Part shown: one piece after another, positions 59,441 through 64,000 of the stretch
Layout of the letters: the number at the start of each line of letters is the position of its first letter
Numbering within the stretch: the first letter of the stretch is position 1
Origin: Parachlamydia acanthamoebae
Lineage (GTDB): Bacteria; Chlamydiota; Chlamydiia; Chlamydiales; Parachlamydiaceae
NCBI RefSeq assembly: GCF_000875975.1
Contig: NZ_BAWW01000066.1
Coordinates: forward strand, 1-64,000
Direction of reading: 5' to 3'
DNA: 64,000 bases
Notes under the pieces: model-generated
The model's database searches: none
Seen by the model: the letters and a program-made list of their open reading frames with translations, nothing else
What the model was told of the DNA's origin: nothing
Translations under genes and position numbers: made by a program

Positions 59441-62307
59441 TAATCACAACCCACATCTAGACCTTCACATGCTTCACAGGCTTCATATTTATTCGTAGAG
59501 CGTAGATTGAAGAAATCAAGTGCTTCATCCACTTCATATTTCCAACTTCTCTTCGTTTCACATTTGTATCTGAATAGATCTTGTTGGTGTTTAGTTAAGT
59601 TTTGGACTTCTTCTTCCGTATCGATAATCTCAGGGCGAATAAAAATCATCAGGTTACGTTTTTCATCGGTCACGTTTTTATCAGAGAATGCCGCACCAAT
59701 GACGGGAAGTCCGCCTAAGCACGGAACGCTTACACGTCTGCGCGTCTCCTGATCCTGAACCATTCCACTAATTACCAAAAAGTATTTATCGGGAACATGC
59801 ACGCGCGTGGTTGTTCGGCTTAAACGTGTCGTCGGACCTGGTGTAATGTTGTTCAATGCTTGCGCATTAGTTGTGGAAGCGACGCTACTGACTTCTTGCC
59901 GAATCTCAAGAGTTACAATGTCATTGTTACCCAAGAAAGGGGTGATTTTTAAGGTGGTCCCAATATTTCGATACTCGAAATTTGTAGTAATGACGCTTCC
60001 TTGGTCATTTGAAATCGACTGTGTTTGGTACTGGGTGTTCTCTCCCACAAAGATCTCTGCTGTAACATTGTCCTCAGCCAGAATCTTTGGATTCATCACA
60101 ATGTTTGTGCTCGTTTTATCGTGTATCGCTTTTACAAGAGCTCCAAACGATTGGAATGTGAGATTTCCTACCGAAACAGTTTGCCCGACGATCCCTAAAT
60201 TATAACCAGGGGTTCTCGCCAAAGTATTGGCATTCGGAGTTAAAATTTGTCCTGTGCTGATCCCATTAGTATTGGCAATACCTGTCGTATCTAAAGCACC
60301 GGGTAAAGTGGAAGCTGATGACAAAAAGGCTTGAGATCCAGCAGTGTCTCCTCCCCCAAATCGCGTTCCCCAGTTCACCCCATAGTTTAACGAGTCATCA
60401 AGCGATGAATCCAGGATGAGCATTTCGATAAACACTTGGCGCAAGGGCGTGTCGATTTCCGCAATCAACTCCTCAACTTTTCTGATTGAGCTCGTGGTGC
60501 CTGTAAAGATCAAGGAGTTGGAGGCATCTAGCCATTGAACTGTATCAATCGTCGAGATCAGGTCTTCATTACCCGTCCCTAACTGCTGTAAACTTGTTGC
60601 AATTTGGGAAAGGGCTTGCTGAATATCGGCCCCTTTTCGATATTGCAACTTATGGATAAAAAATTTAGTTCTTTCGATGTGTCCTAGAGGAAGATCAGGA
60701 GTTGGTTTTAAATTTCTCAAAATCGGCTCCGCAGAAATGGATTCTCCACTGCCTAATCTGAAAACCCAATTGCCATTCTCATCTTTTTCCCACTGTCCTT
60801 CAGGGACTCGATCTAAGGCATCTTCTGGTGCAAATGGTGAAGTGGTTCCTTCTGGAACAAAATACCAATTTCCATTGGCATCTTTATACCATTTCCCTTG
60901 AGGAATCCCTTCTCCGCCCTGCACTCCGGTAGGTTTAAAAATCCAATTTCCTTGTGCATCTAAATCCCATTTACCAAGTCCTTGTTGCTCTGGTGCAATT
61001 CCTGGGGGTGTCATCCCTTCTGCAGCACCCGCAGCTCGACCTTGTAAATTTAGCTCGTGCATTTCATAAATGCGTGTCATCCCTTGCCGTTGATCAAGCC
61101 GCTGTAAAACAGAAATGGCTTTTTCAACGAGAAAAGGAGAAGATACGATAAAAATGCTATTGGCGGTTGCATGAGGAACCAAAAGAAATTGTTGATCTTG
61201 GGCAATCGGTAGCATTAACTGCTGCGCTAGATCGACCATCGCATCAATGGCGCTATGCTTAACAACATATTGTCCCACAACCAGTCCACCAGAGGGGGCA
61301 TCAATAGATTTGAGCAACTGTGCGATTTGTCGGACATTATTAACAAGATCTGTGACAATCACATTATTGCTCTTTTCTAGAACCTCTACAAAAGCCATCG
61401 TGGAAGTGAGAGGACGAATAACAGCAGCGGCCTTCGCAGGATCTAGCGTATTTAAATGAAAAACTTGCGTAACGATTTCAGAATCGCTGGGAATCACATT
61501 TCCTGATCCCACGTTAGAAATGCTCGAGACATTTGGATTTTTATGGATGATGATATTATTTCCCTCTTCCAAAATCGTCAAATCGCGAGAGCGTAAATCT
61601 TGAATGAGTGCGGCTAAAATATTATCCACCGTCGCAGGCTCTTCAGACACCACGGTGACGTTGAAATCAAGATCTGCTTCATCAAATACGAAGTTCTTAC
61701 CCGAAATCCGGCTTACAAATCGGATGTATTCCAACATTTGAATGTTATTAAAATTGATCAAAACGCTCTTAGAAGTATCTATAGGGGCGTGCACTTCTTC
61801 TTGGGGAGCAGGATTTTCTTCATCAGGATTTAAAATATTCGTGCTATCTGTAGGTTGCTCTCCTTCTGTCGCCGGGGGTTCCCCTTCTAATGTTTGTCCT
61901 GCAGGAGATGCTGGAGCAACTTCTTGAGCAATGAGATCATCTGCCAAATGAGATTGCGTTTGCTGACGAGTTAATATGCCCTCATGCAATTCACTTGAAG
62001 AGGTTGAACTTGGGGCTTCGGATTCTGCGATCTCTATGGTTTTGGCAGGCTCTTCTTCACTGGCTGGTAAAAAATGACTTGGCTGTATTTCCCATCCCAT
62101 CGCTTCTAAATCCTGCATTTCTTGGTTCGCAGAATTTTGTTTCGGTTTCTTTTGAGGATGTGGCTTATTTTTTTTCAAAGCCCGACGACTTTTGTGCGCA
62201 TTTCGCTCTCGTGATTTCTGATCAAAATCTTGCGCTCCAAAGAGATGTCCGCCAAAAAAAATCGGAATTATTACAATTAAACGTAAAAGCCAAAAAAACA
62301 TTTTCAT
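59440..62307 (-). CDS. gspD: Type II secretion system secretin GspD, with W-rich repeat insertion
   Basis: A 955-residue outer-membrane secretin. Signal peptide at 1-25; Pro/Glu/Gln-rich linker 30-185; N0/N1 domains about 185-420 (INFNNIQMLEYIRFVSRISGKNFVF, VFHLNTLDPAKAAAVIRPL). An insertion near 440-520 has three copies of a GxWxxDxxGNWxF motif. An N3 domain (LQQLGTGNEDL...) precedes the secretin core from about 600, with MNPKILAEDN and TTRVHVPDKYFLVISGMVQDQ. The C-terminus has paired cysteines (CEACEGLDVGC). It forms the gated pore for folded proteins. It is followed at once by the YidD-like gene and preceded by the TPR lipoprotein. Confidence 0.9.
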   Translation of the reverse strand: MKMFFWLLRLIVIIPIFFGGHLFGAQDFDQKSRERNAHKSRRALKKNKPHPQKKPKQNSANQEMQDLEAMGWEIQPSHFLPASEEEPAKTIEIAESEAPSSTSSSELHEGILTRQQTQSHLADDLIAQEVAPASPAGQTLEGEPPATEGEQPTDSTNILNPDEENPAPQEEVHAPIDTSKSVLINFNNIQMLEYIRFVSRISGKNFVFDEADLDFNVTVVSEEPATVDNILAALIQDLRSRDLTILEEGNNIIIHKNPNVSSISNVGSGNVIPSDSEIVTQVFHLNTLDPAKAAAVIRPLTSTMAFVEVLEKSNNVIVTDLVNNVRQIAQLLKSIDAPSGGLVVGQYVVKHSAIDAMVDLAQQLMLPIAQDQQFLLVPHATANSIFIVSSPFLVEKAISVLQRLDQRQGMTRIYEMHELNLQGRAAGAAEGMTPPGIAPEQQGLGKWDLDAQGNWIFKPTGVQGGEGIPQGKWYKDANGNWYFVPEGTTSPFAPEDALDRVPEGQWEKDENGNWVFRLGSGESISAEPILRNLKPTPDLPLGHIERTKFFIHKLQYRKGADIQQALSQIATSLQQLGTGNEDLISTIDTVQWLDASNSLIFTGTTSSIRKVEELIAEIDTPLRQVFIEMLILDSSLDDSLNYGVNWGTRFGGGDTAGSQAFLSSASTLPGALDTTGIANTNGISTGQILTPNANTLARTPGYNLGIVGQTVSVGNLTFQSFGALVKAIHDKTSTNIVMNPKILAEDNVTAEIFVGENTQYQTQSISNDQGSVITTNFEYRNIGTTLKITPFLGNNDIVTLEIRQEVSSVASTTNAQALNNITPGPTTRLSRTTTRVHVPDKYFLVISGMVQDQETRRRVSVPCLGGLPVIGAAFSDKNVTDEKRNLMIFIRPEIIDTEEEVQNLTKHQQDLFRYKCETKRSWKYEVDEALDFFNLRSTNKYEACEACEGLDVGCD

Positions 62308-62315
62308 AAATACTC

Positions 62316-63302
62316 TTAAAACGATGCTTGAAATAAAAGAACAGGAAATAGGCCTTCGTTTACCATCATTCTTTCTACGCCTGTTTGATATAGATAATGA
62401 TTATACTGGTTTGCCTCTATACCAGCCCCATTAATCCCTCCAAAATACCATCCCATCTCAAAACTCGTTGTGATGAGACCTGCCGCGATATTGCCATGGT
62501 CAAAAAACTGATAAGCCGCAGCTATAAAAAGCGTATTAATCAAAAAAGAAGTCAAAGCAGATTTTTTTTGCCCAACATACCAATAGCCCGCTCCAGGAAG
62601 AGCTGCATTCAAAAGTTGCGCTTTTTTAACAGATTTTGAGCATAGACGAAAATCCGTCAAAAATTGATCAACCGCCTGTTGGCTTTGCAATCCTTTGCTA
62701 TAAACCGCGATCCTCTCAAAATCGGCATGCGCAAGTGCCGTCGACAATTGAACCGTCTGAGCCTTTTGCGGATTACATTGCTGCAATGTTTCCAAAATCG
62801 CACATGCTTTTTCGGGTTGCCCTAATTTTTCGTAGCACTCATAAAGCACTAATACGAGCTCATTAAAAGCAGGAAATTCTGCTGTTACTTGAAACAAACG
62901 ACTATCCTCAAACGCTTCAATTGCTTCAACATATTTCTGTCCAAAGTAGTAGCAGAGAACAATCTCATATTCGATCTGTAAACGTCTTTCAAATTTCGAA
63001 TCTGGAAGTAAAATTAACGCTCTTTTAAAAGACGTAATGGCACGATAGAGATCGATTTCACGTGCAAAAGTTTGTCCTATCAAGAGCTCTTTCCCCCAAG
63101 ATTGCCTTAGCTCATCTTCCGTAAAATCAGGAAAAGGCGAGGGCAAATGCTGGATATAATTCTTGGGTGGAGAATATTGCACAATGGGGTCAAGTTGCGT
63201 ATTAATGGGTTGGCACCCAATCAATAAAAAGATCCCGATTCCCAGAAAGATTCGCCTAAACAGATCTTTCCGGGAAAAAAACTTAACAACGGAGCATTCC
63301 AT
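62316..63302 (-). CDS. TPR lipoprotein of the secretion cluster (CT573-like)
   Basis: From ATG 63302 the product has 328 residues; a TTG 4 codons upstream would overlap the second gspD. A lipobox (FLLIGC near residue 30) follows a basic start, so it is a lipoprotein. Residues 75-210 contain TPR-like helices (AITSFKRALILLPDS, YVEAIEAFEDSRLF, CYEKLGQPEKACAILE). Residues 235-300 include LLNAALPGAGYWYVGQKKSAL and hydrophobic segments. Its place between two secretins suggests a secretin-associated pilotin or assembly role, by context only. Confidence 0.72.
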   Translation of the reverse strand: MECSVVKFFSRKDLFRRIFLGIGIFLLIGCQPINTQLDPIVQYSPPKNYIQHLPSPFPDFTEDELRQSWGKELLIGQTFAREIDLYRAITSFKRALILLPDSKFERRLQIEYEIVLCYYFGQKYVEAIEAFEDSRLFQVTAEFPAFNELVLVLYECYEKLGQPEKACAILETLQQCNPQKAQTVQLSTALAHADFERIAVYSKGLQSQQAVDQFLTDFRLCSKSVKKAQLLNAALPGAGYWYVGQKKSALTSFLINTLFIAAAYQFFDHGNIAAGLITTSFEMGWYFGGINGAGIEANQYNHYLYQTGVERMMVNEGLFPVLLFQASF

Positions 63303-63304
63303 TC

Positions 63305-64000
63305 TTACCGACAATCTCCATCAAAAGTTTCACAAGCCTCACACGCTTCATATTTCTCAGTCGATTTAATATTGAAGAAATCCAATGCTTCATCCACTTC
63401 ATATTTCCAGCTTCTTTTCGATTCGTTTTTGTAGCGGAAGACATCCTGTTGGTGCTTTGTCACATTTTGAACTTCTTCTTCTGTATCAATGATTTCGGGA
63501 CGAATGAAAATCATGATATTGCGCTTTGCATCGGAAACCGTTTTGTCGCTAAAGGCAGCTCCAATAATAGGAAGGCCTCCTAAACAAGGCACATTCACCC
63601 TTCGTCTAGTGTCCTCATCTTGCATCATTCCGCTCAATACAAGGAAATACTTGTCTGGGACATGCACTCGCGTGGTCGTGCGACTTAAACGTGTCGTTGG
63701 ACCGGGCAATGCAGTATTTAATACGTCCGAAGTCGTTGTTGAGGCAACACTACTGACTTCCTCACGAATTTCCAAAGTCACGATGTCGTTATTCCCCAAG
63801 AATGGAGTCACTTTGAATGTTGTTCCGACATTACGGAATTCAAAGTTATTCGCAATTGGCGTCCCCCCAATGTTGGAGATAGACTGTGTTTGGAATGGCG
63901 TGTTAAAACCGACGAAAATCTCAGCAGTGACATTGTCTTCGGTCAAGATTTTCGGGTTCATGATAATATTCGTGTTCGTTTTATCATGAATCGCTTTAAC
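63305..64000 (-). CDS. gspD: Second GspD-like secretin, C-terminal part, cut by the right edge
   Basis: The last 231 residues of a secretin, still open at the window edge. MNPKILTEDNVTAEIFVG, TTRLSRTTTRVHVPDKYF, DEDTRRRVNVPCLGGLPIIGAAFSDK and the tail YEVDEALDFFNIKSTEKYEACEACE repeat the corresponding part of the gspD at 59440 with only scattered substitutions. The gene ends 2 bp before the TPR lipoprotein start. A tandem secretin duplication with the lipoprotein between them is unusual. Whether its N-terminal domains differ cannot be seen here. Confidence 0.88.
   Translation of the reverse strand, partial: VKAIHDKTNTNIIMNPKILTEDNVTAEIFVGFNTPFQTQSISNIGGTPIANNFEFRNVGTTFKVTPFLGNNDIVTLEIREEVSSVASTTTSDVLNTALPGPTTRLSRTTTRVHVPDKYFLVLSGMMQDEDTRRRVNVPCLGGLPIIGAAFSDKTVSDAKRNIMIFIRPEIIDTEEEVQNVTKHQQDVFRYKNESKRSWKYEVDEALDFFNIKSTEKYEACEACETFDGDCR

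Overview
The window looks like a chromosomal segment of an amoeba-associated chlamydia (Parachlamydiaceae-like; inferred, not proven). The reasons are the hrcA-grpE-dnaK operon with a CIRCE operator, a chlamydial-type secretin next to a TPR lipoprotein, a coiled-coil zinc-ribbon protein beside rnpB, a long serine hydroxymethyltransferase, and many lineage-specific secreted or membrane proteins. It also carries pathways such as proBAC. Base composition looks moderately AT-rich by eye.

Positions 1-9508 are an accessory region built on a tRNA-Leu(UAA) gene (9426-9508, minus). A 54-bp copy of the tRNA 3' half lies at 941-994, so 941-9479 reads as an integrated island. Its integrase-proximal end is a tight minus-strand operon (tyrosine integrase, toprim protein, DUF5681 protein, small ORF). 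Its cargo is an O-methyltransferase, an APH-like kinase with a signal peptide, a GNAT acetyltransferase, a secreted proline-iminopeptidase-like hydrolase and an AlbA_2 regulator. A degenerate third attachment-like site at 5595-5674 divides the cargo. Left of the island a second, decayed element (integrase N-terminus fused to an IS256-family transposase remnant) suggests tandem integration at the same tRNA.

Positions 9582-26809 are mostly core genes: an M16C metalloprotease, gapA, an acidic unknown protein, a periplasmic beta-carbonic anhydrase, dnaK/grpE/hrcA, a giant NAD-glutamate dehydrogenase, and a heavy-metal P-type ATPase behind a VIT1/CCC1-like protein. Positions 27028-31556 hold a four-gene, translationally coupled operon (glycosyltransferase, polysaccharide deacetylase, HTTM-like membrane protein, second glycosyltransferase), a candidate surface-glycan system. 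Transketolase, hemE and protoporphyrinogen oxidase follow.

Positions 37335-50421 contain the most unusual material. There is a 1426-residue RHS-like protein fused to 217 uninterrupted Gly-X-Y triplets and a C1q/TNF-like tip, followed 13 bp later by proBAC. Further on come a second secreted collagen-like protein, two small secreted paralogs and a CBM-like protein, with rnpB and the zinc-ribbon gene between. From 50549 onward there are glyA, gpsA, a bifunctional NAD(P)H-hydrate repair enzyme, a frameshifted gene, a P-loop kinase with a signal peptide, an Inc-like membrane protein, a lipoate ligase, and a type II secretion cluster (YidD-like protein, gspD, TPR lipoprotein, and the C-terminus of a second gspD cut by the right edge).
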